A DNA stretch of 64,000 nucleotides from Sphingomonas sp. BK235 (lineage in GTDB: Bacteria; Pseudomonadota; Alphaproteobacteria; Sphingomonadales; Sphingomonadaceae), in contig NZ_SLXN01000006.1 of the NCBI RefSeq assembly GCF_004345855.1, positions 1 to 64,000 on the forward strand. Reading direction: 5' to 3'. This document shows, one piece after another, positions 46,093 to 55,126 of this stretch. The position numbers and the translations under genes are program-made. Positions within the stretch are counted from its first letter, which is position 1. The number at the start of each line of letters is the position of its first letter. The notes under the pieces were generated by a model, which was not told the DNA's origin, did not search any database, and worked only from the letters and a program-made list of their open reading frames with translations.

Positions 46093-46104
46093 GCCCGCCG
46101 CGGC

Positions 46105-47511
46105 TCAGCCCTGGTTGGCGTAGGCGAGCTGGAGCACGCCCCAGTGATCGCCCAGCACGGCGATCGACGCGATCACCTGCTTGAGCAGCACCACCCCGCC
46201 GCCCTCGACCGGGCGACGATAGGCCTTGAGGCAGAAGGGCTGGGTGATGCGTACCTGCACCGCGGTCTCGGGGAAGTGGAAGAAGACGCCGTTGCGCGAA
46301 TGCTCCGCGTTCCACGCGCGGTCGCCGGGGCGCTGCGGCTGCGACCGCTCGGGCATCGCCACCGCGCCGAAGCAGTTGCGATCGGTGAAGCTCATCCCGA
46401 AGAAGCCGGGCAGCGCGCGCGCCGCCTCCTGATGCGGGCGCGCCAGCGCGGTCAGCGCGGTCATGACAGGATGCGTGAACAGCGGCGGGTCGGTGCCCTC
46501 GACCGGGGCATAGCGCTCGCTCATCACCGCGGCCTTGTCGAGCGCACCCTCGGCGATCAAGCGCGCCAGCCCCTCCGACACGTCGCGCGCGGCGGCGAGC
46601 GCGAAGCGGATATACGGTCGATCGGGCATGTCCGCGTCGCTCTCGGCCAGCGTCTGGAGCAGATCGTTGGTGTCGTCGCTGACGCTGGTGACGCGGTCGG
46701 ACAGCCGTTGCAGCCCGCGCGCATTGTCGGTCGAGGTGCTGGCCAGCTCGCCCAGGCCGCCGCGCACCTCTCCCACCGCGCTCACCATCGAGCCGACGCG
46801 CTGCGCCACCGCCTCGCTGTTGCGCGCCAACCCGTCCATCAGCCCGCGCAGCCGCGCCACCAGCGTCTCGATGTCCTTGGTGCCGCGATGCGCCGACCGC
46901 GCCTTGGCGACGCCGAGATCGACGCGGCCGAGCATCGCATCGGCCTGGGCGGTGAGCGTGTCGATCGACCCGTTGATCCGCGCGGTCGCCACCGCGGTCT
47001 CCGAGGCGAGCTTCTTGACCTCGCCCGCCACCACCGCGAACCCGCGTCCGGCATCGCCCGCGCGCGCCGCCTCGATCGTGGCGTTGAGCGCGAGCAGGTT
47101 GGTCTGCTTGGCGATCGCGTCGATCGTCGCGGTGACCCGCCCGACATCCTCCAGCGCGGAGGTGAAGCCGCCGAGGCTCTCGTGGATGCGGCTGACCTGG
47201 GCGATCAGCTCGACCACGTCGCCGGTCGCGGCGTCGATCTGGACGTTCGAATCGGCCAGCACCGCATTGGCGCCGGTGGTGGTGTCGAGCGCGTCGCGCG
47301 CGGCATGCGCGACATTCTCGGCGTCGGCGGCGAGCCGGCTGGCCTGCGCGCCGATCCCCTCGATCGTCCCCGCCTGCGCGGTGACGCGGGTCGACAGCTC
47401 GGCGATATCGGCCTGCAGATCGAGCGTCCGGATCCCCAGCTCGCCCGAGCGGCGCGCGGCTTCAGCGATGGTCTGGTCGAGCGGCACCCATGGTCCCCTG
47501 CGGAAAGCCAT
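46105..47511 (-). CDS. Soluble methyl-accepting chemotaxis protein
   Basis: 468 residues and no membrane segment. The first 300 or so form the MCP signalling coiled coil, whose hairpin tip is [20 protein letters not shown] followed by [14 protein letters not shown]. The final 150 residues are a separate globular domain with [20 protein letters not shown]. The usual order (sensor first, signalling last) is reversed, so it is probably a cytoplasmic receptor sensing an internal signal. No chemotaxis kinase genes lie nearby. Confidence 0.87.
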   Translation of the reverse strand: MAFRRGPWVPLDQTIAEAARRSGELGIRTLDLQADIAELSTRVTAQAGTIEGIGAQASRLAADAENVAHAARDALDTTTGANAVLADSNVQIDAATGDVVELIAQVSRIHESLGGFTSALEDVGRVTATIDAIAKQTNLLALNATIEAARAGDAGRGFAVVAGEVKKLASETAVATARINGSIDTLTAQADAMLGRVDLGVAKARSAHRGTKDIETLVARLRGLMDGLARNSEAVAQRVGSMVSAVGEVRGGLGELASTSTDNARGLQRLSDRVTSVSDDTNDLLQTLAESDADMPDRPYIRFALAAARDVSEGLARLIAEGALDKAAVMSERYAPVEGTDPPLFTHPVMTALTALARPHQEAARALPGFFGMSFTDRNCFGAVAMPERSQPQRPGDRAWNAEHSRNGVFFHFPETAVQVRITQPFCLKAYRRPVEGGGVVLLKQVIASIAVLGDHWGVLQLAYANQG

Positions 47512-47661
47512 ATCCTAGCTGCCACGGGTTAAGGCGGCTTTACCGCAAGCGCGTAAGGGTGGGCTAAGTGGTTGATGCGCCGTTAACTATATCGTTAACC
47601 GTCTGTTAGGACTTAAGGGGCAGATAGGCTGACACAATCACGGTGACACAGGAGAGTACCC

Positions 47662-47823
47662 GTGGATGATCCGCGCAAGCTCAAGAACGAGCTGGAAGTC
47701 GCCGCGCGAGTCGCCGGCACGTTGACCGACATTCGCGCCGCGCAGGAGGTCGAACGCTATATGCGCGAGGTGGAGGCCAAATTGCGCTTTCCGCCGCGCC
47801 CCAACTCGGACGTGTTGATCTGA
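47662..47823 (+). CDS. Small protein of 53 residues
   Basis: GTG at 47662 preceded by CAGGAGAG opens a 53-codon frame ending TGA at 47823: it begins MDDPRKLKNELEVAARVAG and ends RPPRPNSDVLI. The peptide is charged and helical with no known domain. It is upstream of the GAF-domain gene by 44 bases and separated from the MCP gene by a leader containing two GTTAAC sites. The ribosome site and its codon use support translation. Confidence 0.62.
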   Translation: MDDPRKLKNELEVAARVAGTLTDIRAAQEVERYMREVEAKLRFPPRPNSDVLI

Positions 47824-47867
47824 TGCGCACCGGCACGACGCACGCCGCGGCGCGGCGGCGCTGAGCG

Positions 47868-48353
47868 ATGGGCAGCTTCGCTCCCTTTCCCGCCAATGAG
47901 ATCGCGCGCCAGCGCGCGGTGGATCATTGCGGCATCCTGCTGCGGCCGCGCAATCCCGAGCTGCAGCGCATCGTGGAAGAGGCCGCGCGTCTCGCCCGCG
48001 CGCCGATCGCGGCGATCTCGGTGGTAGACCGCTCGCGCCAGTGGCTCGCGGCGCGCATCGGGATCGACGCCGAGGAAGGGCCGCGCCGCGATGCCTTCTG
48101 CGCGCACACGATCCTTCGCCCGGGCGAGCCGATGATCGTCGCCGACGCGCGCGACGATCGGCGCTTCGGCTCCAATCCGGCGGTCACCGGGCATCCGCAC
48201 ATCCGCTTCTACGCGGGCGTACCGCTGGTCGATCACGCCGGTTTCGCGCTGGGCGCCCTGTGCGTCGCCGACACGACGCCGCGGCTCGGTCGCTTCGACG
48301 TGTACGATCTGACGCATCTGGCACGACGGGCCGAGCGGATCATGGCGATCTGA
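47868..48353 (+). CDS. GAF-domain protein
   Basis: 161 residues comprising one GAF domain: IAAISVVDRSRQWLAARIG, then FCAHTILRPGEPMIVADARD and FYAGVPLVDHAGFALGALCV. This is the pattern of sensory GAF proteins that often precede GGDEF or kinase modules, here as a free domain. It lies in the same direction as the small proteins on either side and divergent from the MCP gene, suggesting a sensing role. Confidence 0.85.
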   Translation: MGSFAPFPANEIARQRAVDHCGILLRPRNPELQRIVEEAARLARAPIAAISVVDRSRQWLAARIGIDAEEGPRRDAFCAHTILRPGEPMIVADARDDRRFGSNPAVTGHPHIRFYAGVPLVDHAGFALGALCVADTTPRLGRFDVYDLTHLARRAERIMAI

Positions 48354-48420
48354 TGCGCTTCCGCGCGGCACCCCCCGGCGGCTGACGCGTTGGCCAGGGG
48401 TGAACCAAGGAGAATCGCGC

Positions 48421-48624
48421 ATGGCCGACGACAGCGAAGAACAGCGCGTGCTGTATGTGCCCGACAGCCCCAACGTGGGCGCGGCTGACCCCGACGACGA
48501 CGGGGATCCCAAGCGGGTCGCCAAGGACCGCGCGCGCGCCGACGATCTCGCCGCCAAGGTCGCGATCGGCGACGAGCTGTCGGCCTATGAGAAAGTGGCG
48601 GGGCGCGGCGTCGTCGAGAAATGA
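48421..48624 (+). CDS. Small acidic protein of unknown function
   Basis: 67 residues, rich in Asp, Glu, Lys and Ala, with DDSEEQRVLYVPDSPNVG at the start. AAGGAG lies 8 bases before ATG 48421. No domain is recognised. It is short but has a good ribosome site. Confidence 0.6.
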   Translation: MADDSEEQRVLYVPDSPNVGAADPDDDGDPKRVAKDRARADDLAAKVAIGDELSAYEKVAGRGVVEK

Positions 48625-48667
48625 CCCGGGCGGCGGTCCGCGGCGGCACCCGCCGCCGCGGCCCCGC

Positions 48668-49531
48668 TCAGCCCAGCGCCTCGCGCGACCAGGCGACGAA
48701 CTCCTGGCGCTGCTCGCCGAGCCGGTCGATCCCGAGCGTCACGACGTCGCCCGGCTTGAGATACCAGGGCGCTGGCTTCTGGCCCAGGCCGACACCCGGC
48801 GGGGTGCCCGTGGTGATGATGTCGCCGGGCTCCAGCGTCATGAACTGCGAACAATAAGCGACGATCTGCGCGACGGTGAAGATCATCGTCGCGGTGGAGC
48901 CGTCCTGCACCGTCTTGCCGTTGACCGCGAGCCACAGCCGGAGCTGCTGCGGGTCGCCCACCTCGTCGGCGGTGACGAGCCACGGCCCGACCGGGCCGAA
49001 GGTCGGGAAGCCCTTGCCCTTGTCCCAGGTGGGGCCGCGCTCCTGCTGCCAGTGGCGTTCCGAGACGTCGTTGACGACGACATAGCCCGCGACATGATCG
49101 AGCGCGGCGGCCTCGTCGACATAGCTGGCGCGCGTACCGATCACGACGCCGAGCTCGACTTCCCAGTCGGTCTTTGCGCTGTCGCGCGGGATCACCACCG
49201 GGTCGTTGGCGCCCTGGAGGCAATTGACCCATTTGTTGAAGACCACCGGCTCGGCCGGGATCGGCAGGTTCGATTCGGCGGCGTGATCGGCATAATTGAG
49301 CCCGATCGCGACGAACTTCTGCGTCCCCGCGACCGGTACGCCGTAGCGCGGCGTGCCCTCGACCAGCGGCAGCGACGCCGGATCGAGCGCGGCGAGGCGC
49401 GTCAGCGACGCCGGCGCGAGGTCGGCCGCGCCGAGATCGGCGATCACGCCCGACAGGTCGCGCAGCCGGCCGTCGGCGTCGACCAGCGCTGGCTTCTCGG
49501 CGCCTTTCGCACCGTAGCGGCAGAGTTTCAT
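48668..49531 (-). CDS. FAH-family hydrolase, possibly 2,4-diketo-3-deoxy-sugar-acid hydrolase
   Basis: 287 residues. The metal-binding carboxylates appear in DWEVELGVVIG, and FVAIGLNYADHAAE, VFNKWVNCLQGAND, GKGFPTFGPVGPWLV and IITTGTPPGVGLGQKPAP identify the fumarylacetoacetate hydrolase family. MKLCRYGAKGAEKPALVDAD at the start resembles members that split 2,4-diketo-3-deoxy-L-rhamnonate or -fuconate to pyruvate and L-lactate; that specificity is inferred. It is divergent from a lactate-type oxidase, 122 bases away. Confidence 0.86.
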   Translation of the reverse strand: MKLCRYGAKGAEKPALVDADGRLRDLSGVIADLGAADLAPASLTRLAALDPASLPLVEGTPRYGVPVAGTQKFVAIGLNYADHAAESNLPIPAEPVVFNKWVNCLQGANDPVVIPRDSAKTDWEVELGVVIGTRASYVDEAAALDHVAGYVVVNDVSERHWQQERGPTWDKGKGFPTFGPVGPWLVTADEVGDPQQLRLWLAVNGKTVQDGSTATMIFTVAQIVAYCSQFMTLEPGDIITTGTPPGVGLGQKPAPWYLKPGDVVTLGIDRLGEQRQEFVAWSREALG

Positions 49532-49653
49532 CGTGATCACCTCGACGGCTGGAGGAAGCGGCGCGGCCACGCGGACGTTGCCATCGCGCGCCAGTGGATG
49601 CAGGTTGCACCTATGCGCTACAGCGCGCCACCGCCTTCGTGAACCCGAACCTC

Positions 49654-50802
49654 ATGACAATCGTCGCTTCCACCCTCGATTTCCGCGCGCTCGCGCGGCG
49701 CCGCCTGCCGCCCTTCCTGTTCGAATATATCGACGGCGGCTCGTACAGCGAGACGACGCTGCGGCGGAACGTCGCCGATCTCGAGACGATCGAGTTGCGC
49801 CAGCGCGTGCTGCGCGACATCGGCGCGCTCGACCTGTCGACCGAGCTGTTCGGCCAGCGGCTCGCGCTGCCGGTGGCGCTCGCGCCGATCGGGCTGGCGG
49901 GGATGAACGCGCGGCGCGGCGAGGTGCAGGCGGCGCGCGCGGCGGAGGCGGCGGGCATCCCCTTCTGCCTCTCGACCGTCTCGGCCTGCCCGATCGCCGA
50001 GGTGGCGTGCGGGACGACGCGGCCCTTCTGGTTCCAGCTCTACATGATCCGCGACCGCGGCTTCATGCGCGACCTGCTCGACCAGGCGCGCGCGGCCGGG
50101 TGCAACGCGCTGGTCTTCACGGTCGACATGCCGGTGCCGGGATCGCGCTACCGCGACTATCGCTCGGGCCTGGCGGGGGCGACCGGATGGCGCGGCGCGG
50201 CGCGGCGCTTCGGCCAGGCGCTGCGCCACCCGCGCTGGGCATGGGACGTCGGCCTGCACGGGCGCCCGCACCAGCTCGGCAATGTCGCGCCGGTCCTCGG
50301 CAAGAGTTCGGGGCTGGAGGATTTCCTCGGCTGGATGCGCAACAATTTCGACCCCACAGTGACGTGGCGCGACCTCGAGACGATCCGGCGCGACTGGGAC
50401 GGGCCGCTGATCCTCAAGGGGGTGCTCGACGCCGAGGACGCGCGCGAGGCGGCGGCGCTGGGGGCCGACGGGCTGGTCGTCTCCAACCATGGCGGGCGCC
50501 AGCTCGACGGCGTGCCCTCCACCGCACGCGCCTTGCCCGCGATCGCGGAGGCGGTGGGCGACCGGATCACCGTGCTCGCCGATGGCGGGGTGCGCACCGG
50601 GCTGGACGTCGTGCGGATGCTGGCGCTCGGCGCGCGCGGCGTGCTGCTGGGGCGCGCCTGGGCCTATGCGCTCGCGGCGGGGGGCGAGGCCGGGGTGGCG
50701 CGGATGCTCGCGCTGATCGAGGCGGAGATGCGCGTGGCGATGGCGCTCACCGGCTGCACCACGATCGACGCGATCGGGCCGGACGCGCTCGTCCCGCGCT
50801 GA
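49654..50802 (+). CDS. FMN-dependent alpha-hydroxy-acid dehydrogenase (L-lactate type)
   Basis: A 382-residue TIM-barrel flavoenzyme. [19 protein letters not shown] at the N-terminus, [20 protein letters not shown], and [16 protein letters not shown] with its active-site His-Gly-Gly-Arg, plus [20 protein letters not shown], are diagnostic of LldD/glycolate oxidase-type enzymes. L-lactate oxidation to pyruvate is the likely reaction (inference, supported by the FAH-family hydrolase next door). ATG at 49654 was chosen over an upstream in-frame start. Confidence 0.87.
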   Translation: MTIVASTLDFRALARRRLPPFLFEYIDGGSYSETTLRRNVADLETIELRQRVLRDIGALDLSTELFGQRLALPVALAPIGLAGMNARRGEVQAARAAEAAGIPFCLSTVSACPIAEVACGTTRPFWFQLYMIRDRGFMRDLLDQARAAGCNALVFTVDMPVPGSRYRDYRSGLAGATGWRGAARRFGQALRHPRWAWDVGLHGRPHQLGNVAPVLGKSSGLEDFLGWMRNNFDPTVTWRDLETIRRDWDGPLILKGVLDAEDAREAAALGADGLVVSNHGGRQLDGVPSTARALPAIAEAVGDRITVLADGGVRTGLDVVRMLALGARGVLLGRAWAYALAAGGEAGVARMLALIEAEMRVAMALTGCTTIDAIGPDALVPR

Positions 50803-50849
50803 ACGCCCGCGGTCAAGCCCCCGACCGCTCCGGAATGACAGCGTTGTCT

Positions 50850-50863
50850 TGGTAACGCTACCA
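50850..50863. promoter_or_regulatory. Candidate LacI-family operator
   Basis: TGGTAACGCTACCA, an almost perfect palindrome with the central CG typical of LacI-family operators. It lies in the 72-base gap between two convergent genes, not in front of an obvious promoter, so it could be chance. Its twin at 62174-62187 is better placed. Confidence 0.4.
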
Positions 50864-50874
50864 GCCGCTCGCCG

Positions 50875-51648
50875 TTAGCTGTCCTTCTTGAACAAGGGGA
50901 GGGCGAGGCAGTCGTCGGCACGTGGGACGGTGGCGGGGGGTAGCCGACCGACCTCGAGCGCGACATTGGCCTGATCGTCGGCGAGGTAGATGCGGTTGCC
51001 CTGCGCGAACAGCATCCGACGTTGGCCGAGCAGCAGGGGGCGGACGCACGCCAGTCCGCGGGGGGTGGCGAGCGCGGCGACGCCGGGGCGGCGCGGCCCG
51101 TCCGCGAGCGGCGACACCGCCTCGCCCAGCGCGGGCAAAGTGAGCGTGATCGCGAAGGCCGCCAGATACCAGCGGAGCGGGCGCAGCGTCCGTTGCAGCG
51201 CCGCCTCGCTGCGGCGGAGCAGCGCGACGACGAGCACGACGAACACCGCCGCGGCGAAGAGCGCGACCAGCGCCTCGAACACGCCGCGTGCCGCGATCGC
51301 GGCGATGCCGCAACAGCCCGCCACGACCATCGCGCTGGCCAGCGGAATTGCGCGCGGCGCGGCGCGACTCAGCCGGCGCGACAGCAGCCGCGACACCGGC
51401 CAGACGAGGATCGACGCGATGACGAACACCGGCAGGAGCAGGAGCGTGACGCTGCCGAGCCGCAGCCAGCCGGCCAGGGCGAGTTCGGTCGCACCGAACG
51501 CGCTGAGCGTACTGATCCCCAGCGGGAAGAACGCCCCCGCGGTGAGCAGGATGCCCCCGACGTAGAAGGCGATCGGCAGCGCGGCGAGCACCGGCGCGAG
51601 CCAGATCAGCGCGGCCCGCGCCTGGCGGTTGATGTCGCGCGTCCTCAC
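50875..51648 (-). CDS. Membrane protein of unknown function
   Basis: A 257-residue protein with about five hydrophobic segments (residues 12-35, 45-80, 95-115, 118-140 and 155-175) and a C-terminal, non-membrane part containing two cysteines. No family is recognised. It lies alone on the minus strand between the lactate-type dehydrogenase and the TonB receptor. Confidence 0.72.
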   Translation of the reverse strand: MRTRDINRQARAALIWLAPVLAALPIAFYVGGILLTAGAFFPLGISTLSAFGATELALAGWLRLGSVTLLLLPVFVIASILVWPVSRLLSRRLSRAAPRAIPLASAMVVAGCCGIAAIAARGVFEALVALFAAAVFVVLVVALLRRSEAALQRTLRPLRWYLAAFAITLTLPALGEAVSPLADGPRRPGVAALATPRGLACVRPLLLGQRRMLFAQGNRIYLADDQANVALEVGRLPPATVPRADDCLALPLFKKDS

Positions 51649-52020
51649 GGCCGCGACTCACCGCGGGAGCCGGGCGCGCGACCGCGATGACGGCGGAAGA
51701 GAGCGTCGGTCATGCGCGCATGGTCGGGCGAGGGGGGCACACGATCAACCGTGACGCCGACCCGCGACGGTGGTCCGCGCGACGCTTATGTTTGTCTTGG
51801 GATGAGACAGAGGCTTGGCGGGAGCGCGCCGCCGTCCGTGACTGCCCCGGAAAGTTGATTTCCTTCTATTCCAGCTAATTACCCCGCACATCCCGATCTG
51901 TCGCGAGCGAGTGCGAGTTTCACATTGATCCGACATGTCCGAGCAGCTACACGGCAGCGATGGTAGCGCTCAACAAGGCGCACTGTCCGTACCGTCGTGT
52001 CGACGGAAATAAAGGGGGGG
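51649..52020. other. 372-base leader of the TonB receptor gene
   Basis: No credible gene. Both strands have short frames (about 63 residues) without ribosome sites or recognisable sequence. A TGGTAGCGCT half-palindrome lies at 51961 and AAAGGGGGGG precedes the receptor ATG. The promoter should lie here but I could not assign its boxes confidently. Confidence 0.55.
51961..51974. promoter_or_regulatory. Possible half LacI-type operator before the TonB receptor
   Basis: TGGTAGCGCTCAAC shares its left ten bases with the TGGTAGCGCTACCA-type operators of LacI-family sugar regulators, 60 bases before the receptor start. The right half has drifted, so this is a weak call. Confidence 0.25.
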
Positions 52021-55000
52021 ATGATGCTGGGTACCTCGCGACTCGTTCGATCTGTTAACGTTCACTCGTCGCTGCGCGTCGGCGTGTCGCTCGCCGCGCT
52101 GCTGGCGATGGGCGTGAGCGGTGCCGCCTGGGCACAGACGGAGATCCAGCCGGTGGCGCCCAACGCCACCCAGGCCGCCGCCCCCGGACAGGAGCAGGGT
52201 GAGCCCGGCGCGGACGATGCCGGCGACGTCGTCGTCACCGGCCGTCGTGCGGCGTTGCAGGCCGCCGACGAGCGCAAGCGCCGCAGCGAGACCATCATCG
52301 ACTCGGTCGTCGCCGACGACGCGGGCAAGCTGCCCGACAATTCGATCACCGAGGTGCTCCAGCGCGTCTCGGGCGTGTCGATCGTGCGCTTCGCCGCGCT
52401 CGGCGATCCCGACCACTATTCGGTGCAGGGTTCGGGCGTGCAGGTGCGCGGCCTGACCGGCGTCGCGTCGCGCCTCAACGGCCGCGAGATCTTCAGCGCC
52501 AACAACGGCCGCGCGATCCTGTGGAGCGACGTCACCCCCGAGCTGATGGCCGCGGTCGACGTGTACAAGGCCTCCACCGCCGACCTGATCGAGGGCGGCA
52601 CCGGCGGCCAGATCGACCTGCGCACCAAGCTGCCGTTCGACTTCAATGGCGGCTTCCACGTCGCCGGGACCGGCGAGCTGGCGCTGGGCGACATGGCCAA
52701 CAAGGCCGATCCGACCGGCTCGTTCCTCGTCACCAAGAGCTTCGACACCGGCATCGGCCGCATCGGCGTGCTCGCCGACCTCGCCTTCAGCCAGTTCAGC
52801 TCGCTGTCGCAGTTCATCCGCACCGAGCCCTATTTCAAGACGCGCATCAGCGGGAACGATTATTACGTCCCCGGCGGCTTCACCTACGGCGACGAGGCGT
52901 TCCAGTATCGCCGCTACGGCATCTACGGCGCGGTGCAATGGGCGCCGAGCGACTCGCTGACCTTCACCGGCACCTTCTTCCAGTCGCGCTACAAGAGCCA
53001 GTCGAGCGACTATGGTGCGCAGGTCTCGTCGCAGACGCTCGCGGTCGATCCTGCCACCAGCCAGTTCGACGACAATGGTCTGTTGCTGAAGACAGATTCG
53101 CTGTTCAACCGCGATCCCGCCACGTTCCAGCGGACGGGGATCGTCAACAGCAGCGGCAACAAGGGGTTCGTGACCAGCAACACGGTCACGCGCGACTATT
53201 CGCTGTCCTTCGCCTACGCGCCCGACGACAGCGCGCTGTCGATCCGCGGCGCGATCCAGCGCGTCGATTCCAAGCAGATCTACGATCGGCTCGACATCTT
53301 CCGCGAGGTGAGCTTCGGCTCGGGTTTCGGCATGGACCTCACCGGCGACCTGCCGCGCATCACGGTCAACCCCGACGTCCAGGCGTCCTTCGCCGATCCG
53401 TCGAGCTATTTCTGGTCGGCGTCGATGCCGCACAACGAGAACAACAAGGGCCGGCTCGACTCCGCGCAGGTGGACGCCGAATATAAGTTCGAGGACAGCT
53501 TCTTCCGCTCGGTCAAGCTCGGCGCGCGCGCCGCGGTCCGCACCGAGCGCGACTTCGCCAACGGCTATAACTGGTCGGCGCTGGGCCGCGGCTGGAACGG
53601 CGACCCGCAGCTCACTTATGCCAACGCCGCGCCGGGCGACGTCTCGGTCCACAGCTTCGACGATTTCTTCCGCGGCAATACGATCCTGCCCGGCAACCTG
53701 ATGTTCGCGACCGAGTCGCTGGCGCGACGCTTCGTCTTCGATCGCACCGGGCTGGTCCAGAAGCCGCCGGCTGGGTTCTGCCCGGCCGACGGATCGAACT
53801 GCTCGGTCTCCGGTCCGCTGCCGGTCAGCGGTTACGGCGGCCTGTCCGGGATCCGCACACCGGGCTTCGTGCTGCCCGATGACCGCGTCGACAATTACAC
53901 GCGCAACATCGCGGGCTACGCGCTGCTGCGCTTTGGGCCGCAGGGTGACATGCCGGGGATCTCGGGCAATGTCGGCGTCCGCGTCGTCAACATCCGCAAC
54001 GAGGGCAGCGGCTACATCCGCCAGAACACCAGCACCTTCATCCGCAACGGCCAGACGGTGACGCTGACCGACGCGGCGGTGCCGCGCGGCGGCGAGGCCG
54101 AGTTCACGCGCGTCCTGCCATCGGTGAACCTCGAGTTCGCGCCGACGAGCAACACCAAGCTGCGCGGCGGCTACAACATCACGCTCGACCTGCCGAGCTT
54201 CCAGGCGCTGCGCGCCTCGGGATCGGTCAGCGTGCAGACGACGTCCAATCCGGTGCAGGGCCAGCCCGGCCTGTTCACCAACTTCAGCGCCGATACGGGC
54301 AATCCGCTGCTGAAGCCGACGATGTCGAACAATTTCGACATATCGCTGGAATGGTACCCGCGCGCGGGCACGTCGTTCCACGTCGCGCCCTTCTACAAGC
54401 GCATCACCGACCTGCCGATCTACTCGCTGACGCAGCGCCAGGTGAACGTGGTGTTCGCCGACGGCACCAACGAGGTCGTCACCGCGGCGGCGTCCGACTA
54501 TATCAACTCCGATCGCGCGGCGACGGTGAAGGGCGTCGAGGTGGGCGGCCGGTTCTTCCTCGATATGCTGCCCGGGCTGCTGAGCGGCTTCGGCTTCGAG
54601 GGCAATTACACCTTCATCGACAGCAAGAACCCCGGCGATCTGTACCGCGACATCAACGGTGTGATCCGCTCGGACGCGCCACTGATCGGCCTGTCGAAGC
54701 ACAATGCCAACGCGACCCTGCTCTACGAGCGCAACCCGATCTCGCTGCGCGTGGCGTATTCGTGGCGCTCGCGCTACCTGCAGACGACCAACAGCAACGG
54801 CACGAACCCGACCTACGGCTTCTATGCCGCACCGGCGGGCGCGGCGAGCGACAACATCCAGATCGCACTCCCCGTCTACGGCGGCGCGTTCGGCACGCTC
54901 GATGCCGGCGTCCGTTTCAAGGTGAACGACCATTTCTCCTTCGGCGTGCAAGGGACCAACCTGACCGCCTCGACCCAGCGCACGCTGATGGGCGGATATC

Positions 55001-55077
55001 CTGGCGGCGCGCTGGTCGGGCGCAGCTGGTTCCAGAGCGACCGCCGCATCAGCACGGGGATCAATCTCTCCTTCTAA
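52021..55077 (+). CDS. Large TonB-dependent outer-membrane receptor
   Basis: 1018 residues, typical of the sphingomonad/Caulobacter/Xanthomonas TonB-dependent receptor class. A signal peptide (about residues 1-39, ending GAAWAQ) is followed by the plug domain: VVVTGRRAALQAADERKRRS, then VVADDAGKLPDNSITEVLQR and VSGVSIVRF. The remainder is the 22-strand barrel, ending STGINLSF with a terminal Phe. Such receptors bring oligosaccharides or other bulky substrates across the outer membrane. It precedes two halogenase-like genes, with a hairpin between. Confidence 0.94.
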   Translation: MMLGTSRLVRSVNVHSSLRVGVSLAALLAMGVSGAAWAQTEIQPVAPNATQAAAPGQEQGEPGADDAGDVVVTGRRAALQAADERKRRSETIIDSVVADDAGKLPDNSITEVLQRVSGVSIVRFAALGDPDHYSVQGSGVQVRGLTGVASRLNGREIFSANNGRAILWSDVTPELMAAVDVYKASTADLIEGGTGGQIDLRTKLPFDFNGGFHVAGTGELALGDMANKADPTGSFLVTKSFDTGIGRIGVLADLAFSQFSSLSQFIRTEPYFKTRISGNDYYVPGGFTYGDEAFQYRRYGIYGAVQWAPSDSLTFTGTFFQSRYKSQSSDYGAQVSSQTLAVDPATSQFDDNGLLLKTDSLFNRDPATFQRTGIVNSSGNKGFVTSNTVTRDYSLSFAYAPDDSALSIRGAIQRVDSKQIYDRLDIFREVSFGSGFGMDLTGDLPRITVNPDVQASFADPSSYFWSASMPHNENNKGRLDSAQVDAEYKFEDSFFRSVKLGARAAVRTERDFANGYNWSALGRGWNGDPQLTYANAAPGDVSVHSFDDFFRGNTILPGNLMFATESLARRFVFDRTGLVQKPPAGFCPADGSNCSVSGPLPVSGYGGLSGIRTPGFVLPDDRVDNYTRNIAGYALLRFGPQGDMPGISGNVGVRVVNIRNEGSGYIRQNTSTFIRNGQTVTLTDAAVPRGGEAEFTRVLPSVNLEFAPTSNTKLRGGYNITLDLPSFQALRASGSVSVQTTSNPVQGQPGLFTNFSADTGNPLLKPTMSNNFDISLEWYPRAGTSFHVAPFYKRITDLPIYSLTQRQVNVVFADGTNEVVTAAASDYINSDRAATVKGVEVGGRFFLDMLPGLLSGFGFEGNYTFIDSKNPGDLYRDINGVIRSDAPLIGLSKHNANATLLYERNPISLRVAYSWRSRYLQTTNSNGTNPTYGFYAAPAGAASDNIQIALPVYGGAFGTLDAGVRFKVNDHFSFGVQGTNLTASTQRTLMGGYPGGALVGRSWFQSDRRISTGINLSF

Positions 55078-55088
55078 GGCTGTTATGA

Positions 55089-55116
55089 CGATCCGCCGGC
55101 GCGGGCCGGCGGATCG
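55089..55116 (+). other. Intercistronic hairpin between receptor and halogenase genes
   Basis: CGATCCGCCGGC and GCCGGCGGATCG form a perfect 12-pair stem with a GCGG loop, directly before the GGGAGAGAG ribosome site of the next gene. No T-run follows, so it is more likely to stabilise the receptor transcript or act as an attenuator than a simple terminator. Confidence 0.7.
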
Positions 55117-55126
55117 GGAGAGAGCG

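Noticed and set aside
51687..51936. Two short opposing frames of about 63 residues in the receptor leader
   Set aside because: No ribosome site, no recognisable sequence, and they overlap each other; treated as non-coding leader.
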